In this document: piece by piece, positions 1 through 11,565 of the stretch | How positions within the stretch are numbered: the first letter of the stretch is position 1 | Layout of the letters: each line of letters begins with the position of its first letter | Source: Lathyrus oleraceus | Taxonomy: Eukaryota; Streptophyta; Magnoliopsida; Fabales; Fabaceae | Length of the DNA: 64,000 nucleotides | Direction: 5' to 3' | NCBI RefSeq assembly: GCF_024323335.1 | Contig: NC_066581.1 | Location: 225,262,539 to 225,326,538 of the forward strand | Notes under the pieces: model-generated | What the model saw: the letters and a program-made list of their open reading frames with translations, nothing else | The model's database searches: none | What the model was told of the DNA's origin: nothing | Translations under genes and position numbers: made by a program

Positions 1-809
1 GCAGGTCGGTGAATCTTCATCCTTGCTTGTTTGCTGAATTTTTGATACCACAATGTAGCTTTTGTAGTAGAGAATCAAAACTCCAAGGTTTGGTGGTTTG
101 ATTCTCCTCCATCCCCATTTAATGTCAGATTTTGTGCTTAGGGTTCTTGAATGTAATAGCTCAATTTCCAGAATTGATTAACTTATAGTTAGAATAGATG
201 AAAGATTAGGATGGAAGAGGTTGGGAGGAGGAGGAAGATAGTGTTTTTTCTATATTTCAGCCAACTCTACCGCCCCGGGTGCGGTGGTGTTAGAGCTTCA
301 GTGGTGGTTCCCTTTTGACATGAAAAATTGAATTTGGTGTGTAGAGATGATGAATTATTGTTGCTGAATTTTTCTCTCATTTCCTTTGCAAATTATGTTG
401 GGCTTAGCCATTAAGCCCAATATTTTACTTTCCAGTCCCCTGTTTTGCATAGAAACATACTTGCTGAACCCAACTACACTTCCTTGTACTTGGGCTTATT
501 CTGTTGGTCCCAAAGCCCATATTTCTGAATTCTACACTCCATATTCAGGTTCTGCACCTCTCTCCTTGTTCTTATTTATGATCTTAGGATTATTAGATTA
601 GGATTTTTAGACATTTTGAGCTTGGATTAGTAATAGAATTTTTAGAAATATTGATAATTAGTTGTAATTATAGAATAAGAACTAATTATATTTCAATTAG
701 AATTTTCATAGATTTAATTCAATATCCATGATTTTATGAAATGACCATTTTGCCCCTTTAAGGTTTATTTTGATATTTTAGCCATAATAATTGCATGTTC
801 TTTTAGGTA
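1..809 (+). mobile_element. Element A 5' LTR, first visible part
   Basis: This stretch matches 56441-57233 at a few percent divergence by eye, so it is the middle of the 5' LTR of an Ogre-like element whose 3' LTR begins at 54679. By that alignment about 1.76 kb of the LTR lies left of the window. It has no convincing coding sequence. It contains a GC-richer patch (about 250-310) and the GGGCTTAGCCATTAAGCCCAAT hairpin region near 400. The LTR breaks at 809 where element B is inserted and resumes at 39113. Bases 805-809 are the left target duplication of B. Confidence 0.85.
805..809. repeat. Target site duplication of element B, left (AGGTA)
   Basis: AGGTA stands directly before the LTR start TGTCATACCCC at 810 and is repeated directly after the 3' LTR end at 39108-39112. 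The homologous unoccupied stretch in the 3' LTR of A (about 57224-57240) reads straight through the site. Confidence 0.93.
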
Positions 810-1670
810 TGTCATACCCCAAAATTTACTCCACCCTTCGCAAGTTCATCTAGGTCACTAACCCTAGGCATTTTCATATCATGATAAGTATTCATCGCAT
901 ATACATATTCATAATATCACAGTACATTCCACTTGCATATGAAAAAACATAAAATCATGGATTCAAGAGTATTATCACACAAGGCATGGAAGGAAGGTAT
1001 GCCTTCAAGTTTGAGAATCATATGGTCATTCATCGAGCTTCATTGGTTTGTTCAATAATTCATCAAAAGTCTACTTGTTCATGATCTTCATGCTTGGATC
1101 AAGGTGCATTCATTTAAGGTGGTCACGATCTTTGGCTTGGTTAAGTGTTCATTCACTTGGTTGGATTTAGTCTAGTAGCATGACATATTCCATATGGCTT
1201 GAAGGCACTGCGTTGTTCAGTCAAGTCCATTTTCATTCATTCTATCAAGTCATTATTCAAGTCCATTCCATATCATTTCGTCCAAAACTACACATTTTTA
1301 CCTAAGTTGACTTTTGGTCAACTGTCGACTTTTTGGTCAACCAGTTGACCAAAGTCAACCATCTTTTCCAACCATCTTATTTTTCAAATCATGATACATG
1401 TCCACTTTAAACCAATGTCATTTCACCTATTAAATCATGTTCATAATCCATGAACCATTTTGCATTATTTAAGTCATTTTCCATCTTTTAATCAAGTTCA
1501 TACATATTTTCAAACCATAATCTCAATTATTTCTAATTTCATTTCACATCAACCCACAAAATGCAAACTCCAAAATCAAAATCAAAATCCAACGACGAAT
1601 CGAGAGATTATCCCTACACCTAAACCCAATTCCTCGTTTTGCGAAAGAAGAAACATGGAATTGTGTATAC
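810..1670 (+). other. Element B U3, upstream part, non-coding
   Basis: This is the LTR start up to the captured gene fragment. It includes a dense cluster of TTGAC/GTCAA W-box cores at 1307-1359. The 1460-1747 open frame has no recognisable product. I see no start or stop context that would make it a gene. Confidence 0.7.
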
Positions 1671-3275
1671 ATGGAAAATTGCAATCGTGGGAAGAAGTTG
1701 AGTGTGGATGGGAATTCTCTGACATATTACATGAGAGGGAAGCATAAAGATGTGCAAGAGAAGGTTTTTAATTACTTTAATGGTGGTCCTCATCTTCAAA
1801 CCCCGATTGAGATTTCAAAATATAATCACAGAACGTTGTGTATGAATCAGCTTTTAGGGCTTGTTAGGGAAGCTGGGATTAGACCTTTGAATTATGTGAT
1901 TAATGATCATGCTAAGCATTTTTCTATTTTAGAAGCCGTGGGGAGTATTGATATGTCGCTTGGAATCAAGATGGGTGTTAAATATAATCTTTGAGGTGGT
2001 TTTGTCATCAATCTTAGAACGCAAAAACACAAGGATAAGTACTATGATGGTATTGATAACTTGGAATATGCTGGTTGTTTTGCTATGACTGAGCTTCACC
2101 ATGGTTCAAATGTCCAGGGTATTCTAACTCTTGCCACCTTTGATTAGATCACTGATGAATTCGTATGGTGCCGTCAAATGGTGGATTGGCAATACTGTCG
2201 TGCATGGTAAATTTGTCACTACTTTTGCTAGGCTGATGTTACCTAATTATGACGTGAAAAAAATTTATGATATGGATGTTCATGCTTTCACTGTTCCAAT
2301 AAGGGATATGAAGACTCATCAAACACTTCATGGGATTGATATACATGATTGCAGTCATAAAGTTGGTCTTAACGGTGTTGATAATGGAGCTCTAAAATTC
2401 CGCTCAGTGAGAATTCCTCGAGACAACCTTCTAAACCGTTTTGGAGATGTCTCCCGTGATGGGTAGTAAATAAGTACCATTTCTTCGGTCAATAAACGGT
2501 TTGGTGCAACTCTTGGGGAACTTGTTAATGATAGGGTAGGCCTCACATATTCTTCCGTAAGTGTCCGCAAAGTGGCTCCCACAATTGCCATCAGATATTT
2601 TCTACTTTGTCAGCAATTTACACCTTGAAACCAACCCAAAGTAGCTATTCTTGACTCCTAGTCTCATCAGCATAAGCCTATGCCATTGTCGGCTTCAACT
2701 TACGCATTCCATTTTGCCACTACAAACCTAGTGGAGAAATACTCTGAAATAAAGAAGACTAACGATGAAGAATTAGTTACAACTGTACATGCTCTCTTGG
2801 CAGGTCTGGAGGCTTATGTAACATCGTATACTGCAAAGTCACTCAGAACCTGTAGGGAAGCCTATGGAGGTCATGGTTATGCCGCTGTCAATCGATTTGG
2901 TTCATTGAGGAATGATCACGACATTTTTCATACATTTGAAGGAGACAACACCGTTCTTCTTCAACAGGTTGCAGGCGATCTTTTGAAACAATACCAGGAA
3001 AAGTTTGAAGGAGGGACTTTAGCAGTGACATGGAATTACTTGAGATATTCCATGAGTTCTTATCTATCATAGCCAAATCCAGTTACTGCCAGGGGGGAAA
3101 GTGAAGACCATCTATGAAATCCAAAATTTCAATTGAATGCTTTCAGATATCGAACATTTAGATTACTTCATAGTGTTGATGTACGACTTCGAAAGCATTC
3201 AAAATCTCTTGGAGACTCTGGTGCATGGAATAGATGTTTAAGTCATCTATTGACAATAGCAGAATCACCATATAG
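1671..3275 (+). pseudogene. ACX2-like: Captured acyl-CoA oxidase (ACX2-like) fragment in the LTR, 5' copy
   Basis: The translated pieces are unmistakably peroxisomal acyl-CoA oxidase, the flavoenzyme of the first step of fatty-acid beta-oxidation, and resemble plant ACX2 (long-chain) rather than ACX1 or ACX3. Landmarks visible in order: [12 protein letters not shown] and LVREAGIRP near the N-terminus, [89 protein letters not shown] and [20 protein letters not shown]. Coverage is roughly from residue 60 to about 550 of a family length near 690. The 3' quarter is missing. The fragment runs 1.6 kb with no intron-like interruption. Lesions: TGA after about 1990, TAG near 2143, a frameshift near 2160 that loses part of the loop before KWWIGN, TAG at about 2464, and further stops near 2627, 2658 and 3070. 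It is not functional as an enzyme. Confidence 0.9.
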
Positions 3276-4488
3276 TTAACCGATTCTCCAACTTATCAAC
3301 CAACCCTCAACCAAACTGTAATAGCTTCTAACCGAATCTCGAACCTTCCCTAACAAACTTCAACAACATACTCTAACTGCTCCCACTCTCCAAGAACCAT
3401 ATAACCCTTTCAATCTCGCAACCGACAAAGACCGGAAGCTTCACACCAACCCAACTGTCAAAAGATGCACAATAGTAAACTCAAAAGGAATTCTTTTAAT
3501 CTTCCACAAAAATTTCTCAACCGAAAAATGAATCTCTAACTAATCACGTAACCAATTTCCAACTACTTCCAAAAAGCCCCTGATAATCACCCTGCGAAGA
3601 AGATTTTCCGATTACCTTCCAACCTTTCTATATAACTCCACCATGCAACTCCTCTCCCTCACCTCTCGTTTTGAATCCTCAACTGCTTCAAACTCTACAA
3701 CCTTCTAACTGAACTTCACCCTCAACCTTTCAACCATATTCCTCTCCCTCAACAACCTCCAAGAGAACATAAAAAATCAACATAACTCCACCCCAATTTT
3801 CACCAACTAACCTTAACCACCATTCAACTGCGAATTTTCCATAACAGAAACTTAAACCTCACTCCTAACAGACACCAATCTCTAACCAATTTCTTCACCC
3901 TTCATCACCACATAACCAATTCTAACCTAACAATCCAAAAAAGGCTCCATCATCAATGAATTCGGTACCTTCAAACCATTCTTCGAACCAACCAAAAAAA
4001 TGATCTCAAACTTGACAAAGAAAAGCTTCTAATTTCACTCTCGCAGACCATTTTTCGATGCTCTTCAACCAACCTACAAACGGAATTCCAACAGAGAGGA
4101 ACATCACATAACAGAAAGAAGAAGGGGGAGGAGAAACTAGGAATCGGAAGTGGCAACAATGGATCGAATAACAAGACACACGCATTAAGAAAGAGAGGAT
4201 TGAAAGAAATACCTGGAGCCACTGTGTCGAACTGGTAGGTTCATACTCCCTTCATTTTTCTATTTCGTGCACAAGCGAGCAAGATGAATTCGACTTCGGT
4301 CTCGGTTGCATTTCATCGTTAAATTTCTGTGTAATTCGCTCGTTTCTTTGATTCTTTGATTGAGGAAAAGCTTTCTTGAATCGTTTCATTCAATCATATA
4401 GAGTTGGCGCGGACAGAAGATGAATTTGGATTCTGGATCTTGTGGAACCTTCTTCATGTGGCCTTAGAATGTTATTGAGTCACCGTCT
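3276..4488 (+). other. Element B U3/R region, non-coding
   Basis: This is C-rich sequence with an AACC bias, aligned to 35516-36726 in the 3' LTR. It contains the putative LTR promoter (TATA box at 3629). The minus-strand open frame at 3971-4222 is extended in the 3' LTR (36211-36522) but has no recognisable domain. No gene is called. Confidence 0.6.
3629..3635 (+). promoter_or_regulatory. Putative TATA box of element B 5' LTR (TATATAA)
   Basis: TATATAA follows a pyrimidine-rich stretch and is conserved at 35869-35875 in the 3' LTR. It lies about 2.8 kb into the LTR, downstream of the ACX2-like fragment, so that fragment lies in U3. Transcription start is inferred, not seen. Confidence 0.55.
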
Positions 4489-4493
4489 GAGTG
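4489..4493. repeat. Target site duplication of solo LTR D, left (GAGTG)
   Basis: GAGTG precedes TGTAGCGG at 4494 and recurs at 9163-9167 after TTTTACA. The 3' LTR of B reads through the same point without an insertion (36727-36740). Confidence 0.9.
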
Positions 4494-7400
4494 TGTAGCG
4501 GTAAATTCATGATCATCAAGCTATGGATAAGCTAAAGATCAAATAACAAGAGTCACCACCGTGCTTTTATTGTTTCCAAGGGAAAAGGGAAAAAGTACGA
4601 ACAAAACCCAAAATTAAGAAGTTTTCAAATCAAAACTAATAAAATGTCAGAGATTACATGTAAGGGGGTTGGTTACACAGAGGGAAGGTGTTAGCACCCA
4701 AAGTGTCCTATAACTCCTAGGGAGCCCTTTTTGTGTGCATATGTACTTGGTATAAAGTGATGTTTACAAACAAATAGAATGGGGGGATGAGAAAAGAATT
4801 CATTAATTATATTTTTGTGTTTGACAAGACCTTCGGTCTTGTGCCTACGTGCCAACATAAAAATGAGGGATCAAAACCTCGTAGTTCGTGATACAAATTT
4901 CAAAGGTGGATGCATTACTTTTAACAAAAATTAAGTTTGAAAGGCACAAAGGCCTAAAAATGGTTTGAATGAGTTAATTCTTTTTGGTTTTTTTGAAAGT
5001 TTAAGTCAAGTATAGTTAAGTCTATTTACAAGTTTGATTTAGAAAATGAGTTTGAAAATGCAATGGCATAAGGCCAAAGTTTCTATCTTTTTGCAAAAGT
5101 GGTCAAAGTTTAGAACAAAATAAGTTCACACAAAGAATGTTTTGAAAAAGGAGGGAGAGATTTTGAAATTAAATAAGTGGGGAGAAGATGAAGAGACTAT
5201 CCTATGTATAAAATTTAAAAGTTTAGAGTTGAAAAGATCTGACCAAGTGGGTAACAATCCAATAGACAAGAATGTCAATAGAACCCCAGAATTCCCTTGG
5301 ACTTTTAGAATCAAGCAACACACAAATGCACAATTATATTATCTTGAAGAGCAAGGCATCAAATAAAAATGGCCCCATCCAAGCTTATCTATTCCATGAT
5401 CTTCTTCAAAGTAGCACATGTAATAGATGAATTCCCCAAGTCACAGGTTCAAAATAACAACTTCACAATGATCATGTTGCAGATGAACTTAGAGAGATCT
5501 TGAATGATGTATCAGATGAAGTTTCAAATTGCAAGCACTTGGTTTCTCAATAAGTTGGCATTGGCCAAGTCCTTTAGCATAAGAATGTTGCCTAGGTTCT
5601 AAGTCCATTTGTCCAAGATCAAGCCAACAGTCCACACAAAAGTTTTTTAGGGTTTTTGTTGTTATTATGTACATTAATGGTCAAAGACCACATAAACAAA
5701 CAAAGTATACACAAACAAAATATATCACACAATATGGTCCAAGTGGACAAAGTGAAAATTGCATTAACATAAACAATTAGAATGATATGAACAATGGCAA
5801 ATGAATAAAAGACAAGAATTAAATGACATTAAAATAAATGGCTTGAAAATAAAAGTTAGTAGTTAATAGGTTAGAAATTAGTATTGTTTTGCTTTTGCTT
5901 TTTAATTTGAAGTCATTCTTTGGAGAACACTCAACCCACTTATCATAAGCATGGATCCTTGAACCAAGACATCTTCCAAAGGAAGGAAAAAAGGCCAAAT
6001 TTCCACACAATACCATGAAAGAGGGGAGACTTACAATCTCATTGACTAGAATGCTTATGCCTTTGTGTCACAAATTTAGCGCCATGTTAAGCAATCGTAA
6101 TTGGACTTATGTAGAAGTCACAACTATTTGAGGTCGGACAATAAAAGTTTGGTGTTAATGCATGTTAGAGACATAGTATAATGAACTATGCTCATGAAAC
6201 ATACCACACACAAAAAAGAATATGCAAAAGGTGTGGCCTAATTTCATCCATACTCATGTTAATTTTTCAATCAACTAGCATTAGGACTTTGAGATATCAT
6301 AGGCCAAAGGAGATGAATGAATGAAGAAGGAGAATAAGATGAAGTGGGAAGGGAATGGATGAAATCACAAATTGGTCAAAGGAGGACTTTGACCAAATTA
6401 ATATCATTCATTCATTTTGGGAGATGGAATGTACATTCCACCAATCCCCTAAATCCAATGATATTAATTTGAAAAAGTCAAATCAACCTTGACCAAGGCC
6501 CAACAACAATAGTCAAACATAAACAAGTCATCACAATTGGTCAACAAAATTATTTGGCAATTAATCAAATTAAAAATACTAAAATAATGCATTTAAATTA
6601 AATATGGTTTGTCCAATTCCTAAAATCTCATCGAAACACCAAAGAAATGGCCATGAGATTTATCATAGGTCAAACAAGGTCAAAGGACCTTGGAGAAAAA
6701 AATTCATAATTTTTAGACATTTAAAAATATTTTTAAACAATTAAAAACAAATGCAAAATCAATTAATTCATGAAAAATATTAATAATGATCCAAAAAATA
6801 ATTTTAATTCAGAATATGAAAGAGAAAAATATTTGAATTTTTTTGGTGAAAGTCCCATATTTTTTGGATCAATATTAGATTTAATATGAATTATTGAAAA
6901 TAAAGAAATTAAAATGAAAATTAAAATATCAGAAAAAACGTGGACCACTTGATCTCCCTCATTAATTGAGGTGGCAGATCAAGTGGCCACCAGCGCGCGT
7001 TACATGTGGTCACTAGTCAACTGCGCAGCAGGCATGATAATGCAAACCAACGCATGAGATTAAAACAAATCAAATGGATCATATGGCTCAAAACCATATA
7101 GCACACCACCGGCGTCCAAGGACCGGTTGTCTTCTCCGGCGAACCTCGCCGGACTGGTTCAGTCATAACCATCATCAAAATTAAAAACAAGGACATGATT
7201 TTAAAGTAAAAACGGCATTGAACTCGAATCTGGCCTCAATTTACTCTAACTCCAAGTATATTGAGAGATACGTGGAGTTGAAATTTGAGGTACATGAACT
7301 GAGTTGCTTCGATTTGGCCTAAAAGCAACTCAATATCCTAGCCTACATTGGTAGGACTTCAGACAACCAAAGAATTAATAGAATTGAGCAAGAATTAGAG

Positions 7401-9162
7401 AGAACCAAAGAGATCAAAATTTCTGGAAAATACCTTCAATGGAAGTCTGGATTCAATTGAACTTGCTCTTGCTCGTGCTTGATCTCACTCCAAATGCTTG
7501 CAGAAGAAGGATTGAATGCTCAAAAGGTTATGGATCCCTGGAGTTTTGAATTTCAAAACAGTGGAAATTCAAACTTAAATTCAAGTGAATTTTTCAGGAT
7601 TATCCTTTGCAATGTGAGGGTTAGAGTTAGGGGATCAAAGTTGGCGCCAATATGTGTTAAATGCTGAGCATATGAGGCTCCATTTATAACTGAAACCATT
7701 GCTTTTGCACACTTGAAATCCACTTTCCAAATTTGGTATTGATGATGCATGGGTGCATGGGCGCGCATAGGCCCATAAAGTCATTTCCCTAAGTCCACAA
7801 ATGAGTGTGAGATAGTCTGAAAACAACTTGGATTGCAAGGCAAGTGTGTGTGAAGATTTGAAGTTTGATCATTGCCAAGTGATGACACCATGTTCATGCC
7901 ATGCGCAGCCTATGCATTCCTTGTCCAAAATGAATGAATTTGAGCTCTTTGGAAAGGTGAGATCAAGAGGAACAACTTTCATGTTTGACACTTTTCCATT
8001 TGGAGCTTGGAACTTGAAGAATTTTGAGGTGGGAATTTGGAAATTTTAACATTGAAATTTTTTCTAAGTGTCAAGCCATATGTCTCAATGTTCCACCTTA
8101 CTTAACTTTTTATATGATCTTCAAATGAGAAAATTGTATTTATAAAAGTTGTAGATATTTCAAATACCTTCAAAATGTCACCAATTTCATGTCATTTGGA
8201 TTTGAAATGATAGAGTTATGCATTTTTGAAGTTTGGAAAAATCACTTGATCAATGGTATAGGTCAAAAGTGACCTATAATGTAACCTCCAAACATCAAAG
8301 TTTAAGTAGACATCTTGAATTTGATTATGCAACTTGTAAATCTTTCATCTCATAAAAATGAGCAAGTTATGGCCTTGGGAAGTTGACTTTCAAATTAGGG
8401 TTTAGACAAAATGACCTATAATGTTTCAACATAAAAAATGATTTTCCAAGCCAAACTAGCTCTTGGTATCAACATGAAAGTTGTTTGGAATGTCATTTAG
8501 AGTAACCTTTCTCTTGGAATCATTTTCATATGGTGAAAAATGTAGGAGATAGGGTCTAGGGAGACCCAGTTTTGATCAGATGAATTCATTTGGCCAACCA
8601 CCATCAACCAACTTGCTAACCTTCAATTCTCTTGACTTTATTGGCTCATGGTAGATAATATATGCATAAGATGATGAATTTTGAAGTGTCATTTGAGAAA
8701 TTTGATCAATTGGTGAGATAGCTTGTTGGAGAAGTTACTCAAGATACCCAGTCAAACTAGGGTTTCCAATGCAAATCACCCTCAAACTTTAGAAGAAAAC
8801 TTGATCAATATAACATGTAGAGAACATTGGGACTCATATATGATGCTCATAACCATTCTTGTATCAATTCATGGTTGTGCTCTTTGTCATGAAGGTCTCA
8901 AACCCTAGATATGAACTTGAGAGATCAATGAAGATCATGCCCTACCTACAAAAGAGTTAGGCAAATGCAAAGACATGTTTTTGGTATTTTGGTTAGTAAA
9001 ATGATAAAATACAAGTATGATACAATCAAAAAGTGCTTGGTGATCTCTCCAAAAACAAACCTAATGAAAGAGGGGTAAGGAGGATGCCAAGGTGTGATCC
9101 CAATGCTAATGGTTATGATGAATTTGCATGAGGGATCTTAGGGTCAAAATTGGGGTTTTACA
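4494..9162 (-). mobile_element. Solo LTR D (Ogre/Tat type, minus orientation)
   Basis: This 4669-bp insertion is bounded by TGTA...TACA and by GAGTG duplications. Read on the minus strand it begins TGTAAAACCCCAATTTTGACC, carries a TATAAAT box (rc of 7682-7688), the block GGTGCTAACACCTTCCC (rc near 4685-4700) and TGGTGACTCT (rc of 4549-4558), and ends at 4494. These are the landmarks of an Ogre-type LTR in the right order. No PBS, gag, pol or second LTR is present, so it is a solo LTR left by LTR-LTR recombination. The small ORFs in it are not conserved proteins. It contains a perfect hairpin CAAGACC-TTC-GGTCTTG near 4828-4844. Confidence 0.87.
7682..7688 (-). promoter_or_regulatory. Putative TATA box of solo LTR D (TATAAAT, minus strand)
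   Basis: The minus strand reads GTTATAAATGGAGCC here, about 1.47 kb from the LTR start at 9162, a plausible U3/R boundary for this LTR. Confidence 0.45.
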
Positions 9163-9167
9163 GAGTG
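9163..9167. repeat. Target site duplication of solo LTR D, right (GAGTG)
   Basis: This is a direct repeat of 4489-4493, immediately after the terminal TTTTACA of the inserted LTR. Confidence 0.9.
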
Positions 9168-11544
9168 CAGTGAGGCTTAGAAATGCTATCTGGATGAATG
9201 TGGAATTGGGTTTATTATCCAAGAAGTTCTTTGGCCCAAGCGATTGTTTTCAGTACACCCCCTTCAATCCATATCACCCCCATGGCCCATGTTTATGTTG
9301 ATAATTAATTTTTGATTAACTTATTTTTAATCCCAAATCTTCTTGCTAATCCTGATTTTGTTGGTTGATTAGGATTATTCATTTCTAAAAATATTAAAAG
9401 TTTATGTTTTATTAGGTTAATGCATAGTTTTAGTGATTAGTTAGATTAATTCTAGTAATTAGGTTAATTGATGATTAGGAATTAATATAGTTTCCTGATT
9501 AATTAGGTGGTTAGAAATTAGGTTAGTTAGGATCTTATTTTTCAGAACTTAATTCAATTATAGATTAATCATACCATGCTTTGCTTGTGATCCTAATTCA
9601 TGTTTAGGTAGATTTTAGACTTTTAGAATTAATATTCACTTTAGTTGTTCGTTTAATCGATTCCTTTGGTTTATGATCATATTGTAAATTGAAAATCCCA
9701 TTTCAATTTAGGTGATGAATACTTTGTGTGTCTAATTTCATTTGCCATGATCATAGAATAGATCTTTGATTGTTTTTCATTGGTTAATCCATTACCTTTT
9801 GAATCGATTCTAACCATTGTATGTACTTACATATTATTGCCTCATTCTTATTCATTCTACTTACCTTATGCTAACCCATTTGTTACTTTGTGTTTCCACA
9901 TGTGACTTTGAGGTTCAAGCTCACTCCTAGCTAGCCATACTTATAACCAATTCATTCCATTTCAATAGCTTTGTATTGCTTAAAGTACCATGCCATTTGT
10001 ATGCTTTCGGCATGGTACATAGTGTAATAGTTTGTAACTTGTATTTTCCTTTCATTCCCTTATGTTGTATTGTGTGGATCCATCCCCCATCGTGGGCCAA
10101 ATGTTCCCCCACCCCATAGTCATGTAATAGATTAGATTTATTGCTTTCTAGATAGTCCATTATGCATGTTAAAATAACCAAGATAAAATACAACATGATA
10201 AACAAAGCATTTCAAAAGAAACAAAAGGTACATGATTCAACGTCAAGTTGTTTTCCGAATAAAACTCATACCATTACAACGTGAATGCTTGATCCAACGT
10301 CAAGCATTCTCCATCCATGTCACGACCCATTACTCACATATCTCTTCCATTCCCTTTTCAAACCCATTCCAGCAGCCCTTCTCCATTCTCTTCTCGACCT
10401 TATTCTACCTCACCTCCATTCTTCATACACTATTTTCATGATAAATTCAAATGCTTAATCCAACGTCAAGTACCTTTTTCAAAACCATTTTCATAACAAA
10501 TTGGAATGCCATATGGGGTGTACGTGTTTGTACACAACATTCAAGTAATTGGGTTGTCGGTCGTACCTAGCCTGAGGAGCCGACACTTGACTTTCCCCCT
10601 TTAAACATCTAATAATTTAAACAAGTTAGATCTAAGTGCTATGAGGGTGAAAAAGAGTAGTTAGGATTTCATTGTCCTCTCGTTTCCCAAATACTCTGAT
10701 TATTGATTGTACTTAGTCAAGGTTCAGATACTTGTCGCCCTCTAAGTTCCAATGATTAGACTTGTCAAACTCTTTTCACAATTCAAATCTCTTTTTTGGA
10801 TGAAAAAGAGTGGTTAGGACAACATTGTCCTCTTAACTCCCGAGTTATTGGACCGTTGACTGTATCTAGCCAAGGGTCGGATACTTGTCTCCGTACATAA
10901 AATCAACCCCAACAAATCAAATCATCTTTTTCCTTAATGCACTCTATTCAAAACCTTTCAATAAGAAAGTGTTACTTCCGTTCTACCGTGAATAAAGCTT
11001 AAGCCTCCATGTGCGAGCAAGTAATGTTTAACTGCTAGAGTGTGAACCAAGCGTATCCACTTTACCGCAAACAAGAAAATACTTTTCGCTCCCATGACAT
11101 AGTATACAAGCAAGTGAATAGTAGTGCGCAAATGTAAATATTTTTCAGTAAAAACAACCAAACAAATACTCCATTTTTGAGCCGAACTACGAAGCTCTGA
11201 CTTCCTTATTGCGCGTATGAGGATATGTAGGCACAAGGGCCCAAATCCTTGGCTAGCACACTAACTTAAAACTTATTTTCTCCCCATCTTATCTTTTCAT
11301 CTCATTCCCGATAGCAAGCAACATACAGATAAATAAACATCCATACGCATTTGATACGAGCAAGTGGTTCCCATGGAGTACCATGGATGTGAGGGGTGCT
11401 AATACCTTCCCCTTGCATAACCGACTTCCGAATACGCTCTTGGTTACGAGACCGTTTCTCTCATTTGGGGTTTTATCGCTATTTTCCCTTTCCTTCGGAA
11501 TAAATAAAATTCGGTGGCGACTCTGTATTTTTCGCGGCGCTTCA
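9168..11544 (+). other. Element B R/U5, remainder of 5' LTR, non-coding
   Basis: It aligns with 36733-39107. Features: an AT-rich GATTAGGTTAATT stretch (9310-9560), repeated CTTGATCCAACGTCAAG segments (10230-10470), two copies of an AAGAGTRGTTAGGA...GTTGACTGTA...GATACTTGTC unit (about 10650-10740 and 10800-10890), the hairpin-GTAGGCA module at 11185-11235, and the terminal block with GGTGCTAATACC and a PBS-like TGGCGACTCTG at 11515-11525. No gene is seen. Confidence 0.75.
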
Positions 11545-11546
11545 GC

Positions 11547-11565
11547 TGGTGACTCTGCTGGGGAC
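11547..11565 (+). other. Element B primer binding site
   Basis: TGGTGACTCTGCTGGGGAC lies two bases after the LTR end. It differs at one base from the PBS of element C (TGGCGACTCTGCTGGGGAC). Ogre elements are described as primed by tRNA-Arg; I could not check the tRNA match here. Confidence 0.85.

Larger units (their letters stand above)
810..11544 (+). mobile_element. Element B 5' LTR (interrupted by solo LTR D)
   Basis: It starts TGTCATACCCC and ends CGGCGCTTCA just before the PBS. Without D and its duplication it is about 6.06 kb, against 5.26 kb for the 3' LTR. The difference is mainly a deletion of about 750 bp in the 3' copy that corresponds to about 1291-2037 here. The order is U3 with the captured ACX2-like fragment, a TATA box at 3629, then R/U5 carrying the hairpin-GTAGGCA module (about 11185-11235) and the GGTGCTAATACCTTCCCC block (11395-11412). 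Confidence 0.88.

Noticed and set aside
1671..3275. ACX2-like fragment as a working host gene
   Set aside because: Stops, a frameshift, truncated 3' end and position within LTR boundaries exclude a functional gene.
4494..9162. Insertion D as a complete element
   Set aside because: No PBS, gag, pol, PPT or second LTR within it; landmarks fit one reversed LTR only.
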